From Pseudomonadota bacterium (lineage in GTDB: Bacteria; Pseudomonadota; Gammaproteobacteria; Burkholderiales; Chitinibacteraceae), in the NCBI GenBank assembly GCA_018261735.1, contig JAGTRM010000015.1, positions 1 through 64,000 on the forward strand: a stretch of DNA of 64,000 nt, given 5' to 3'. Below the pieces are notes generated by a model, which made no database searches, was not told where the DNA came from, and saw only the letters and a program-made list of their open reading frames with translations. The first letter of the stretch is position 1. Each line of letters starts with the position of its first letter. The position numbers were made by a program, and so were the translations under genes. Positions 1 through 9,000 of this stretch are shown here, in pieces.

Positions 1-2
1 AA

Positions 3-959
3 ATCGGGTTCGCCGACGTGCCCCGCCCCACGCTGAAGGCCGACGAAATGCTTGTTCAAGTCCACGCTGCGAGCGTGAACCCGGTCGACAACATGATCCC
101 GACCGGGATATTCAAACCGGTCCTGCATTTCCAGCTTCCCGCCACGCTGGGCAGCGATCTGGCCGGCGTCGTGACGGAGGTCGGCAGTAGCGTGACCCGT
201 TTCAAGCCAGGCGATGCCGTCTTCGCCAACATCTTCGACCTGGGTACGGGCGCTATCGCCGAGTTCGCGGTGGTGCCGGAGCGCCTTGCCGCGCTGAAAC
301 CGGCCAATCTGGACTTCGTGCAGGCGGCATCGATCCCGATGGTCGGGCTCACCTCCTGGCAAGCGCTGAAGGAGCGGGTAAATCTTCGGGCCGGGCAGAA
401 GGTATTCATCCCGGCGGGGGCCGGCGGCATTGGCACGTTTGCGATCCAACTGGCAAGGCACTTTGGCGCCAAGGTGGGAACGACCACCAGTACCGGCAAT
501 GTCGATCTGGTGCGCAGCCTGGGCGCCGATGAGGTAGTCGATTACAAGAAGCAGGAGTTCGAGAAAGTGCTGCGCGGCTACGACGCGGTACTTGGCACGA
601 TCAGGGGTGACGCGATCGAGAAATCCCTCGACATCCTCAAGCCGGGGGGCACGATCGTTTCTCTGGTCGGGCCGCTGGACGCGGCATTCGCTCGGGCGCG
701 ACGGCTCAACTTCATCCTGACCTTCGTGTTCGGCTTGATGAGCCGCAAGATCATGCGCCTCGCGAAAAAGCGGGACGTCACTTACTCATTTCTCTTTGCG
801 CGCCCCGATGGCGCTCAACTTGCCGAAATAGGCGAACTCCTCGAGGCAGGGCATATCCAGCCTGTGATCGACAAGGTGTTTCCTTTTGAGCAAGCAAAGG
901 AAGCACTTGCATACCTTGCCCAGGGCCATGCCAAAGGAAAAGTCGTGATCAGAATGTGA
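3..959 (+). CDS. Zinc-independent NADP(H) oxidoreductase, quinone-reductase/MDR family (5' end cut by window edge)
   Basis: Medium-chain dehydrogenase/reductase of the quinone oxidoreductase type, expected to reduce quinones or enones with NADPH in the cytosol. The frame is open to the first base. The residues before the internal GTG at 18 (I-G-F-A-D) fit the family's N-terminus, so the true start lies outside the window and about 15-20 residues are missing. Visible: the GroES-like part with ASVNPVDN, then the Rossmann glycine motif GAGGIGTFAIQLA, then a C-terminal HIQPVIDKVFPFEQAKEA segment typical of the family. No structural zinc cysteines are seen. It is followed by an SDR and an old yellow enzyme on the same strand, suggesting a small aldehyde/enone detoxification operon. 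The exact substrate is unknown. Confidence 0.85.
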   Translation: MGFADVPRPTLKADEMLVQVHAASVNPVDNMIPTGIFKPVLHFQLPATLGSDLAGVVTEVGSSVTRFKPGDAVFANIFDLGTGAIAEFAVVPERLAALKPANLDFVQAASIPMVGLTSWQALKERVNLRAGQKVFIPAGAGGIGTFAIQLARHFGAKVGTTTSTGNVDLVRSLGADEVVDYKKQEFEKVLRGYDAVLGTIRGDAIEKSLDILKPGGTIVSLVGPLDAAFARARRLNFILTFVFGLMSRKIMRLAKKRDVTYSFLFARPDGAQLAEIGELLEAGHIQPVIDKVFPFEQAKEALAYLAQGHAKGKVVIRM

Positions 960-1024
960 TGAACACGGAATTAACTGGCAGTAAACCGGCCAAGTCAGGC
1001 CATCAACTTTTAGGACACAAAACC

Positions 1025-1819
1025 ATGACCCCATCTACAAAAATCGCTGTTATCACCGGTGCTTCTTCCGGCATCGGATCCATCTACGCCGATCGTCTCG
1101 CGCGGCGCGGCTTTGACCTCCTGCTCGTCGCGAGGCGCGGCGAGCGTCTGCAGAATCTCGCCGCGCAACTAGAGCAGGCATACGGCATCAAGGCCGAAAC
1201 GCTCGTGGCCGATCTGGAGCAGGAGGACGACCTCGCGCGCTTGGAAAGCGTTCTCGCGGGCAATCCCGCAATCCGGATATTGGTCAACAACGCCGGCATT
1301 GCCAGGCTGAGCCCTGTTGCCGAGACGTCGATGAAAGACTCGCTGTCACAGATCGCGTTGAACATCACTGCCCTGACGCGCCTGACACATGCCGTACTGC
1401 CCGCGTTCAAGAAACGCAACGAAGGCGTCATCATCAATATTGCCTCGGCATTGGCGCTTCATGCGCTGCCGGTGAGCGCCGTATACAGCGGCACCAAGGG
1501 TTTCGTGCTCAATTTCAGTCGTGGTCTGCAGCAGGAACTCGCGAATACCGGCATCAGGATTCAAGTGGTGCTGCCTGCCGCTACAGCTACCGATCTTTGG
1601 GATATCTCAGGCGTACCGCTGGCCGCATTGGCGCCAGAATCGGTGATGTCTGTCGAGCATTTGGTCGATGCCGCGTTGGCCGGTTTCGACCAAGGCGAGT
1701 CGGTCACTTTGCCGTCCATGGCTGACATCGGTCTCTGGGAGCAATACGACACGGCGCGGTCCGATCTCTTCGCCGCGATGCAAACCGGCAAGCCCGCACC
1801 ACGACTTCTTGTGCTTTGA
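1025..1819 (+). CDS. Short-chain dehydrogenase/reductase (SDR)
   Basis: Cytosolic NAD(P)-dependent oxidoreductase of the classical SDR family, 264 residues. The cofactor motif TGASSGIG is at residues 11-18, NNAG near 88-91, the catalytic Ser near 141 and the YxxxK pair at Y154/K158. I chose ATG 1025 because AGGA lies 11 bases upstream and the family motif then sits at the usual distance from the N-terminus. An open frame extends back to 956 but has no ribosome site. It lies 65 bases after the quinone-reductase-like gene and 58 bases before the old yellow enzyme, in the same direction. The substrate cannot be read from the sequence. Confidence 0.88.
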   Translation: MTPSTKIAVITGASSGIGSIYADRLARRGFDLLLVARRGERLQNLAAQLEQAYGIKAETLVADLEQEDDLARLESVLAGNPAIRILVNNAGIARLSPVAETSMKDSLSQIALNITALTRLTHAVLPAFKKRNEGVIINIASALALHALPVSAVYSGTKGFVLNFSRGLQQELANTGIRIQVVLPAATATDLWDISGVPLAALAPESVMSVEHLVDAALAGFDQGESVTLPSMADIGLWEQYDTARSDLFAAMQTGKPAPRLLVL

Positions 1820-1877
1820 CCGAAGAAGGGCGAGTCGCCCTTCATTCAGATCCACATAATAATCCTGGAGAATTTTT

Positions 1878-2945
1878 ATGCGCAGCACGCTATTTACCCC
1901 CACCCAACTCGGCGACTTGTCGCTGAAAAATCGCATCGTCATGGCGCCGCTGACGCGTAGCCGCGCCATCGGGAACGTGCCCAACACCCTGATGGAACAG
2001 TATTACCGCCTGCGTGCGGATGCCGGACTGATCATTACCGAAGGAACCTCGCCTTCACCGAACGGCCTGGGCTATGCGCGCATTCCCGGACTGTTCAACG
2101 ACGAACAGGTGGCGGGCTGGCGACGCGTGACTGATGGCGTCCATCAAACCGGTGGCCGGATTTTTGTGCAATTGATGCACACCGGGCGTGTCAGCCATCC
2201 CTCGAACATGCCGGTCGGAGCCAAAGTTCTGGCGCCTTCTGCGGTCGCCGTTCCGGAAGAGATGTGGACCGATGCAGACGGGATGCAACCATATCCTGTG
2301 CCTCACGAAATGAGCGAGGCGGACATTGCACAGAGCATCGCCGAATATGCGGCATCGGCCAAACTGGCCATGCAAGCAGGTTTCGACGGCGTCGAGCTGC
2401 ACGCTGCGAATGGCTATCTGATCGATCAGTTCCTCAACACTGCATCCAATCAGCGAAACGACCGCTGGGGCGGCAACGTCGAAAACCGCACCCGCTTCGC
2501 CGTCGAAGTCGCCAAGGCAACGGCCGCCGCCATTGGTGCCGAGCGCGTGGGTATGCGGATTTCGCCTTACGGTGTATTCAATGCTCAGGTGCCGGATGCA
2601 GAAATGGATGCTGTGTACTTGCGGTTGATCGACGGGTTGAATGCGCTCGGCCTGCTCTACATCCATGTCGTGGATCACAGCGCCATGGGGGCTCCGGAAG
2701 TCAGTCCCGAATTGAAAGCCAAGATCCGTGCCGCGTTCAAAGGACACTACATTCTTTCCGGTGGCTATGATGTCGCGCGAGCCGATGCCGATCTCGACGC
2801 GCAGCGTGGCGACCTGGTGGCTTTCGGTCGCCCGTTCATCTCAAACCCGGATCTGGTATCCAAGCTTAAATTGGGTCAGGAGCTTGTGGCGCCCGATTTC
2901 GCAACCTTCTACACGCCGGGAGAAAAGGGCTACACCGATTATTGA
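1878..2945 (+). CDS. Old yellow enzyme family NADH:flavin oxidoreductase (NemA-like)
   Basis: FMN-dependent ene-reductase that reduces activated C=C bonds (for example N-ethylmaleimide, enones, nitrate esters) with NAD(P)H. It has 355 residues, the normal length. Visible: the N-terminal LFTPTQLGDLSLKNRIVMAP, the substrate-binding H-x-x-N pair at H175/N178 followed by Y180, and the C-terminal FMN-phosphate motifs SGGYD and FGRPFISNP. GGAG lies 8 bases before ATG 1878. It is the third gene of an apparent redox-detoxification operon. A regulator, if there is one, lies left of the window. Confidence 0.9.
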   Translation: MRSTLFTPTQLGDLSLKNRIVMAPLTRSRAIGNVPNTLMEQYYRLRADAGLIITEGTSPSPNGLGYARIPGLFNDEQVAGWRRVTDGVHQTGGRIFVQLMHTGRVSHPSNMPVGAKVLAPSAVAVPEEMWTDADGMQPYPVPHEMSEADIAQSIAEYAASAKLAMQAGFDGVELHAANGYLIDQFLNTASNQRNDRWGGNVENRTRFAVEVAKATAAAIGAERVGMRISPYGVFNAQVPDAEMDAVYLRLIDGLNALGLLYIHVVDHSAMGAPEVSPELKAKIRAAFKGHYILSGGYDVARADADLDAQRGDLVAFGRPFISNPDLVSKLKLGQELVAPDFATFYTPGEKGYTDY

Positions 2946-3110
2946 TGAAAGCCTGAGCCTGGCTGCGCATTTCTCCGCATCGGTCGGAATTCCGTGAAAT
3001 GCGCTCCCAGGTCACATACTCACTAAACTTTAGCGGGTGCTTTGCTGTCATCTGACGGCATCCTCCTGCAAGCTGCTTTGGTTCGCTCGCCTGCTTTTGC
3101 ATTTACAGGC

Positions 3111-4019
3111 TCAGAAGCCGGCTTCGGCCAGCATTTCCCGCGTCAGCAGAAAAACAAAGCCGTCGCCCGAGGCGGTTTCGAGCCATACGAACGGCAGTTG
3201 CGGGTAGTTGGCTTCGAGCACGTCGCGGTTGTGGCCGATTTCCACCACCAGCACGCCGAACGGATTGAGGAATTCGGTTGCGCGTTCGAGAATGATGCGG
3301 GTCACATCCAGGCCATCGTCGCCGCTGCCGAGCGATTCGGGCGGCTCATGCCGGTATTCCTGCGGCAGTGCCGCGACCGAGGGGGCATCGACATACGGCG
3401 GGTTGGAGATGATCAGGTCATATTTCTCGCCTTCCACGGCGGCAAATACGTCCGATTGCAGCAAACGCACCCGCTCATCCAGGCCATACTCACCGACATT
3501 GATCTGCGCGACATCGAGTGCATCGTGCGAGATATCCACCGCATCGACGCTGGCATCCGGGAAGTGGTGCGCGGCCAGGATCGCGAGGCAGCCCGAGCCG
3601 GTGCAAAGATCCAGCGCGCGGTGAACCAGTTCCGGGTATTCGATCCACGGCGCCAGGCCGTCGTTCAGCATGATTTCGGCGATGAACGAGCGCGGCACGA
3701 TCACGCGTTCGTCCACATAGAAGCGGTAGTCGCCGAGCCAGGCTTCGTGCGTCAGGTAAGGCGCGGGTTTGCGGGTCTCGACGCGTTCGCGGATCAGCGC
3801 CAGCGCGGCTTTGGCTTCCTGCGGCAGCAGGTGCGCATCGAGGTATGGATCGAGTTCGTCATGCGGCAGATGCAGCGCGTGCAGGATCAGGTAAGCGGCT
3901 TCGTCGTGGGCATTGGTGCAACCGTGGCCAAAATGCAGGCGGGCTTCGTTGAAGCGGCTGACGCCAAAACGCAGCAGGTCGCGGACGGTGAAAAGGTGTT
4001 GGGATGCTTGGTCGAACAT
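3111..4019 (-). CDS. prmB: 50S ribosomal protein L3 N5-glutamine methyltransferase
   Basis: SAM-dependent methyltransferase that methylates a glutamine of ribosomal protein L3. It has 302 residues, normal for PrmB. Visible: the helical N-terminal substrate-binding domain (1-100), the SAM-binding motif LDLCTGSGCLAILAA (about 137-150) and the glutamine-methylase signature NPPYVD at 206-211, which separates this family from generic methyltransferases. HemK/PrmC shares the NPPY motif, but the N-terminal half and the DAPSVAALPQEYRHEP segment after NPPY match PrmB. It is divergently arranged with rhlE, with about 137 bases between them. Confidence 0.93.
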   Translation of the reverse strand: MFDQASQHLFTVRDLLRFGVSRFNEARLHFGHGCTNAHDEAAYLILHALHLPHDELDPYLDAHLLPQEAKAALALIRERVETRKPAPYLTHEAWLGDYRFYVDERVIVPRSFIAEIMLNDGLAPWIEYPELVHRALDLCTGSGCLAILAAHHFPDASVDAVDISHDALDVAQINVGEYGLDERVRLLQSDVFAAVEGEKYDLIISNPPYVDAPSVAALPQEYRHEPPESLGSGDDGLDVTRIILERATEFLNPFGVLVVEIGHNRDVLEANYPQLPFVWLETASGDGFVFLLTREMLAEAGF

Positions 4020-4156
4020 GGTGGAACCTTGATTGGCGGATGACGCTAGTTTAGCTGATTGGCGATTTATGGTATGAGCAATTCCCGCTTGGTGTAGAAT
4101 CCCGGTCTTCCAGCAGCCCTGTATGTCGGGCTGGCGTTATTTATGCAAGGAATTGA

Positions 4157-5458
4157 ATGAACATGAGTTTTGCCGATCTTGGGCTTGCCCCGGAAGTGCT
4201 CAAGGCGGTTGCCGATCAAGGCTACGAAAATCCCACTCCGATCCAGGCGAAAGCCATTCCCGTAGTACTGGCCGGGCGCGATGTGCTCGGTGCCGCACAA
4301 ACGGGTACGGGCAAGACCGCTGCGTTTACCCTGCCGATCCTGACCAAGCTGGCGCCGATGGCGAGCAACAGCGTATCTCCGGCGCGCCATCCGGTGCGGG
4401 CGTTGATCCTGACCCCGACGCGCGAACTGGCCGACCAGGTTTCCGCCAGCGTCACCACCTACGGCAAGCAACTAGCGTTGCGCTCGACGATGGTTTTCGG
4501 CGGCGTGAACATGGAAGAGCAGAGCAAGATCCTGCGCGGTGGCGTGGAAATCGTGGTCGCCACCCCGGGCCGCCTGCTGGACCATGTGCAGCAAAAGACC
4601 ATTTCGCTCGGCCAGGTCGAAATCCTGGTGCTCGATGAAGCCGACCGCATGCTCGACATGGGCTTTATCCCGGATATCCGCCGCATCCTCGATCTGCTGA
4701 CCAACCGCAAGCAAACCCTGATGTTCTCGGCCACGTTCTCGCCCGAGATCAAGAAGCTGGCGGCTGAATTCCTGAATAACCCGGAAACCATCGAGGTGGC
4801 CCGGCAGAACGCGACCAATGAAATGGTCAAGCAGGAGCTGCACCCGGTGGAAAGCCACCGCAAGCAAAAACTGCTGGCGCACCTGATCCGCACCCACGGC
4901 ATGACGCAGGTCATTGCCTTCTGCCGTACCAAGCAGGGCGCCGACCAGCTGGCGCGCGACCTGAAGCGCGAGCGTTTCTCGGTCGAAGCGATCCACGGCG
5001 ACCGCCTGCAGTCCGCACGGATGGAAACGCTGGCCGCGTTCAAGGATGGCAAGGTGCAGGTGCTGGTAGCGACCGACGTGGCTGCACGCGGGCTCGATAT
5101 CAACGATCTGCCTTATGTGGTGAATTACGATCTGCCGCACAACGCCGAGGACTACGTGCACCGCATCGGCCGCACCGGTCGGGCAGGCGCCAGCGGCGTG
5201 GCGATTTCCTTCGTCACGCCGGAAGACGACAAGTATTTCGAAGCGATCAAGAAGCTGATCAAGAAAGACCTGCAGCTGGTTCCGGTTCCCGGCTTCTCGC
5301 CCGGAACGCATGCGCTGCCGCCGCCGACGCGCCCCCGCTCGGGGCCGGCCTTGATGGGCGATGTGCAGGTTGAAACACCTCAGCTGCCGCCGCTGCCCAA
5401 GCGCCCGCAGCAGATCGCCGCGTTGTTCCTGCCGCCCAAGGCGCCGATTCAACGCTGA
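4157..5458 (+). CDS. rhlE: ATP-dependent DEAD-box RNA helicase RhlE
   Basis: RNA helicase acting in ribosome assembly and RNA turnover. It has 433 residues. Visible: the Q motif (ENPTPIQ), Walker A AQTGTGKT at 47-54, PTREL near 87, DEAD at 160-163 followed by RMLDMGFIPDIRRIL (typical RhlE spacing), SAT motif, and the C-terminal helicase half ending in the arginine-finger region HRIGRTGRAG. The tail is proline-rich and basic, as in RhlE. AAGGA lies 5 bases before ATG 4157; a second ATG at 4163 is possible. An intrinsic terminator follows directly. Confidence 0.93.
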   Translation: MNMSFADLGLAPEVLKAVADQGYENPTPIQAKAIPVVLAGRDVLGAAQTGTGKTAAFTLPILTKLAPMASNSVSPARHPVRALILTPTRELADQVSASVTTYGKQLALRSTMVFGGVNMEEQSKILRGGVEIVVATPGRLLDHVQQKTISLGQVEILVLDEADRMLDMGFIPDIRRILDLLTNRKQTLMFSATFSPEIKKLAAEFLNNPETIEVARQNATNEMVKQELHPVESHRKQKLLAHLIRTHGMTQVIAFCRTKQGADQLARDLKRERFSVEAIHGDRLQSARMETLAAFKDGKVQVLVATDVAARGLDINDLPYVVNYDLPHNAEDYVHRIGRTGRAGASGVAISFVTPEDDKYFEAIKKLIKKDLQLVPVPGFSPGTHALPPPTRPRSGPALMGDVQVETPQLPPLPKRPQQIAALFLPPKAPIQR

Positions 5459-5475
5459 TCTGCCGCTGAATATGG

Positions 5476-5504
5476 AAAAGCCCGCGAAAGCGGGCTTTTG
5501 TTTT
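5476..5504 (+). terminator. Rho-independent terminator after rhlE
   Basis: A perfect 10-base stem, AAAAGCCCGC (5476-5485) and GCGGGCTTTT (5490-5499), with a GAAA tetraloop and further T residues to 5504. It lies 18 bases after the rhlE stop codon. Confidence 0.9.
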
Positions 5505-5579
5505 GCGCAGGGGGTTTAGCGCTTGCAACACTGTGCTGGCCATATGCGGGATATGCGCAGGTGCTATCCCGGTTTGATC

Positions 5580-5660
5580 TGCTATGCTGACTGGGTTGCA
5601 ACCACCCTGGTCCGGTGATCCGTGCAACAGGCCCCGGCGAGAGTCGGGGCTTTGTTTTTG
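5580..5660 (+). ncRNA. Candidate small RNA with its own terminator, between rhlE and tRNA-Leu
   Basis: An extended -10-like element TG-C-TATGCT (5580-5588) is followed by about 60 bases with paired segments (GTTGCA 5594-5599 with TGCAAC 5623-5628, and an inner ACCA/TGGT). It ends in a second intrinsic terminator: an 8-base stem 5631-5638/5643-5650 with a GAGA loop, then TTTGTTTTT. Because rhlE already has its own terminator upstream, this second one implies a separate short transcript. No clear -35 box and no ORF are seen. Inference only; it could instead be a back-up terminator for rhlE. Confidence 0.35.
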
Positions 5661-5710
5661 CGGTTACCCATATGGGAAATATGCGTAACTTGCTGATTTG
5701 TTGATGTGTC

Positions 5711-5795
5711 TGGTGCCCGGGACCGGGATCGAACCGGTACAGCTTGCGCCGAGAGATTTTAAGTCTCTTGTGTCTACCAATTTCACCACCCGGGC
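5711..5795 (-). tRNA. tRNA-Leu, anticodon TAA
   Basis: Read on the minus strand, the acceptor stem GCCCGGG pairs with CCCGGGC, followed by discriminator A and an encoded CCA. There is a D-arm with GGTAGACA, an anticodon loop with TTAAAA (anticodon TAA) on a 5-base stem, a long variable arm of the type II class (CTCGGCGCAAGCTG), and a T-loop GGTTCGATCC. At 85 bases with the long variable arm it is a leucine tRNA. No neighbouring tRNA is seen. Confidence 0.96.
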
Positions 5796-5879
5796 GAAGG
5801 CGGCGATTTTACCGCACCGTCGCTCATCTCGCACAGTTTTCAGTTTCTTGATCGGTCGCGCTCAGGCGGAGGTGGACTT

Positions 5880-5914
5880 TGCACTGTGCACCGTTATGGC
5901 GCGCGCCATGCACC
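5880..5914 (+). promoter_or_regulatory. Possible NtrC-type enhancer region
   Basis: Two TGCACC boxes (5887-5892 and 5909-5914) lie here. The first is followed after 5 bases by GGCGCG, a partial match to the inverted NtrC pattern TGCACC-N5-GGTGCA. TGCACT at 5880 and a 14-base palindrome ATGGCGCGCGCCAT (5896-5909) overlap them. The distance to the sigma-54 element at 5976 (about 65-95 bases) suits an enhancer. The half-sites are imperfect, so the binding factor is inferred. Confidence 0.35.
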
Positions 5915-5975
5915 GTCTTGGCTGACTGGGTCGGCAGGGATGCACAAAATGGCGGCTTGATCGAGTGTCTTTGGT

Positions 5976-5992
5976 TTGGCATGGCGTTTGCC
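5976..5992 (+). promoter_or_regulatory. Sigma-54 (RpoN) promoter of the transporter-fused kinase operon
   Basis: The element TTGGCATGGCGTTTGCC matches the -24/-12 consensus YTGGCACGNNNNTTGCW at every conserved position except C7 (T here) and the last W. The invariant GG and GC are exactly 10 bases apart. Transcription would start near 6003, leaving a leader of about 75 bases that contains a 17-codon ORF before the kinase start. Sigma-54 control fits a nitrogen-related role for the genes downstream. Confidence 0.6.
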
Positions 5993-6026
5993 TTGTTCTA
6001 GTTCTTAGACCAACGGGGCAGGCAAT

Positions 6027-6080
6027 ATGAACCAGTACCCCCTGCATGGGCGAATGACGCAATACGGCAGGTTGTCTTGA
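6027..6080 (+). CDS. 17-codon leader ORF overlapping the kinase start
   Basis: ATG 6027 is preceded by GGGGCAGG (6015-6022), a better ribosome site than the kinase itself has. The frame runs 17 codons (M-N-Q-Y-P-L-H-G-R-M-T-Q-Y-G-R-L-S) to a TGA at 6078-6080 that overlaps the kinase TTG start at 6077-6079. This TTGA overlap would let ribosomes finishing the leader restart on the kinase. Whether the peptide has any role beyond coupling is unknown. Confidence 0.4.
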   Translation: MNQYPLHGRMTQYGRLS

Positions 6081-9000
6081 ACGCCGCAGACAAACAACCG
6101 GTGCAGCGCATCATCAAGGTTCGCCGCGATTACAACGCCTGGGTGGCCAGCGAAACGCTGGAGGATTTCGCCCTGCGCTATACCCCGCGCGCGTTCCGAC
6201 GCTGGACGATCTGGCAAGTGGCCAATACTGCGATCGGTGGCGCGGCATCGTTCCTGGTGCTCGAAGCGGTGGGCGCGGCCATGATGGTGCAGGCCGGTTT
6301 TCTGAATGCGTTCTGGGCGATTCTGGCATCGTGTCTGGTGATTTTTCTGGCGGGCTGGCCGATCAGCGTCTACGCCGCGCGTTTCGGCGTGGATATGGAC
6401 TTGCTCACGCGTGGCGCCGGTTTTGGCTATATCGGCTCGACGATTTCGTCGCTGGTGTATGCCTCGTTCACCTTCATCTTCTTCGCGCTCGAAGCCGCAG
6501 TCATGGCTTATGCGCTGGAGCTGGGGCTGGGCATTCCACCCGCTTGGGGCTATCTGCTGTGCGCACTGGTGGTGCTGCCGCTGGTGATGCACGGCATTAC
6601 CGTGATCAGCCGCCTGCAGAGCTGGACCCAGCCGCTCTGGCTTTGCCTGCTGGTGCTGCCCTACGGCTTTGTGTTCTGGCACCAGGGACCGGCGCTGGCC
6701 GGCATCTGGCAGTACGGGGGCGTCAATGGCGCGGCGGGGTTCGATCTGCCGCTGTTTGGCACCGCATTTACCGTGGGCATCGCGCTGATCACCCAGATGG
6801 GCGAGCAGGCCGATTACCTGCGCTTCATGCCGCGCCGCACCGATGCCACCCGCCTGCGCTGGCATGCCGCCACATTGCTGGGCGGCGTGGGCTGGCTGAT
6901 GCCAGGGGTCGCCAAGATGCTGGGCGGCGCGCTGCTGGCGTGGCTTGCGATCCGTGCCGCAGTACCGATTGAGCGGGCGGTGGACCCCAACCAGATGTAC
7001 CTGATCGGTTTCGCGCAGGCGTTGCCGGGTGGGGGCTGGGCGGTGGCGCTGACCGTGGTTTTCGTGATCATTTCCCAGCTTAAGATCAACGTGACCAATG
7101 CCTATGCCGGTTCGCTCGCCTGGTCGAACTTCTTTTCGCGCCTGACCCACAGCCATCCGGGCCGCGTGGTGTGGGTGGTGTTCAACACGCTGATCGCGCT
7201 GATGCTGATGGAGCTGGAAGTCTTCCAGGCGCTGAGCCAGGTGCTGGGGCTGTATTCCAATATCGCGATCTCCTGGATCATGGCCGTGGTGGCCGATCTG
7301 GTGATCAACAAGCCGCTCAAGCTCTCGCCGCCGGGCATCGAGTTCAAGCGCAGCCATCTTTACGACATCAACCCGGTGGGCGTGGGCGCGATGGCGCTGG
7401 CGTCCATCCTGTCGGTCTCGGCGCATGTCGGGCTGCTGGGTACGGCGCTCAAGCCGTTTGCGCCGTTCCTGGCGATCGGCACCGCGCTGGCGACTTCGCC
7501 GCTGCTTGCCTGGCTGACCCAGGGCCGCTATTACCTGGCGCGCGGTTCGGCGCCGTTCGATGGCACGCTGCATCACTGCGTGGTCTGCGAGCGCGAATAC
7601 GAAGCGGAAGACATGGCGCATTGCCCGGCGTACCTGGGGCCGATCTGCTCGCTCTGCTGCACGCTCGATGCGCGCTGCGACGACCAGTGCCGGCCGCAGG
7701 CGCGGCTTTCCGTGCAGTGGGCGGGGCTGCTGGCCCGGCTGCTGCCCAGCCGCATCCTGCCTTTCCTTTCGCGCGGACTCGGCCATTACCTGTTGCTGAT
7801 GGCGTGCATTGTCCCGTTCCTGATGCTGCTCTTGGGCATGCTGTATTACCTGGAGATCAAGACGCAGGTGCAGGCCGGTGCGCATCTGGGCGATATCTTT
7901 GGCCGCGTTTTCGCCGCACTGGTACTGGTGGCCAGCGTGGTGGCCTGGTGGATGGTGCTGACCCACAAGAGCCGCCAGGTGGCGCAGGAGGAATCGAACC
8001 GCCAGACCCAGCTCCTGATGCGGGAAATCGATTCGCACCGGCGTACCGACGAGTTGCTGCAGCATGCCCGGCAGGTGGCCGAGCAGGCCAACCAGGCCAA
8101 AAGCCGCTATATCTCGGCCATCAGCCACGAGCTGCGCACGCCGTTGAATTCCATCCTCGGTTACGCGCAGATACTCGATGGCGATGCCAGCATCCCGCCT
8201 TCGCGCCAGCAGGCCATCCAGGTGATCCGGCGCAGCGGCGACCATCTTTTGTCGGTGATCGAAGGCACGATCGATATTGCGCGCATCGAAAGCGGCAAGC
8301 TCACGCTCGATATCAAGGCGCTGGATTTCGCCGGCTTTATCCAGCAGATCGTCGCCATGTTCGAGCTGCAGGCGCGCAACAAGGGGCTGGATTTCGTCTA
8401 CCAGCCCTCGTCAGAACTGCCTGCCGTGGTGCGCGCCGACGAGAAACGCCTGCGCCAGATCCTGATCAACCTCCTGGGCAACGCGGTGAAATACACCCAG
8501 AGCGGCGGCGTGACCTTCAAGCTGGCCTATCTGCGCGAGATGGCGGTGTTCGAAGTGCACGACACCGGGCCTGGCATTCTCGCTGCGGATATGCAGCGCA
8601 TCTTCGAGCCGTTCGAGCGCGGCGGCGCGGCCCGTGGCGGCACCACCGGCACCGGGCTGGGCCTGACCATCGCCAAGATGCTGACCGATCTGATGGGCGG
8701 CGAAATGCGCGTGGCTAGCGAGGGCAGCGGCAGCGTGTTCACGGTGCGCCTGTACCTGCCGCAAGTGCATGGTGCACAGGCGGAAGCCGCCTTGCCGCGC
8801 TCCACCCGCATCGGCTATACCGGCGCGCGCCGGCGAATTCTGGTGGTGGACAACGAACGGGTCGACCGCGAGATGCTGGTGAGCGTGCTGGCGCCACTCG
8901 GTTTCCAGCTGGAAGAGGCCGCATCGGGACTGGAGTGTCTGGCGCTGCTGCCGCAATTCCAGCCGCACCTGATCTTCATGGATTTGGCCATGCCGGGCAT

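Noticed and set aside
6005..8245. A 746-codon open frame on the minus strand
   Set aside because: It lies antisense to the transporter-fused kinase, is very rich in Arg/His/Gln and has no recognisable motif: a shadow of GC-rich coding DNA.
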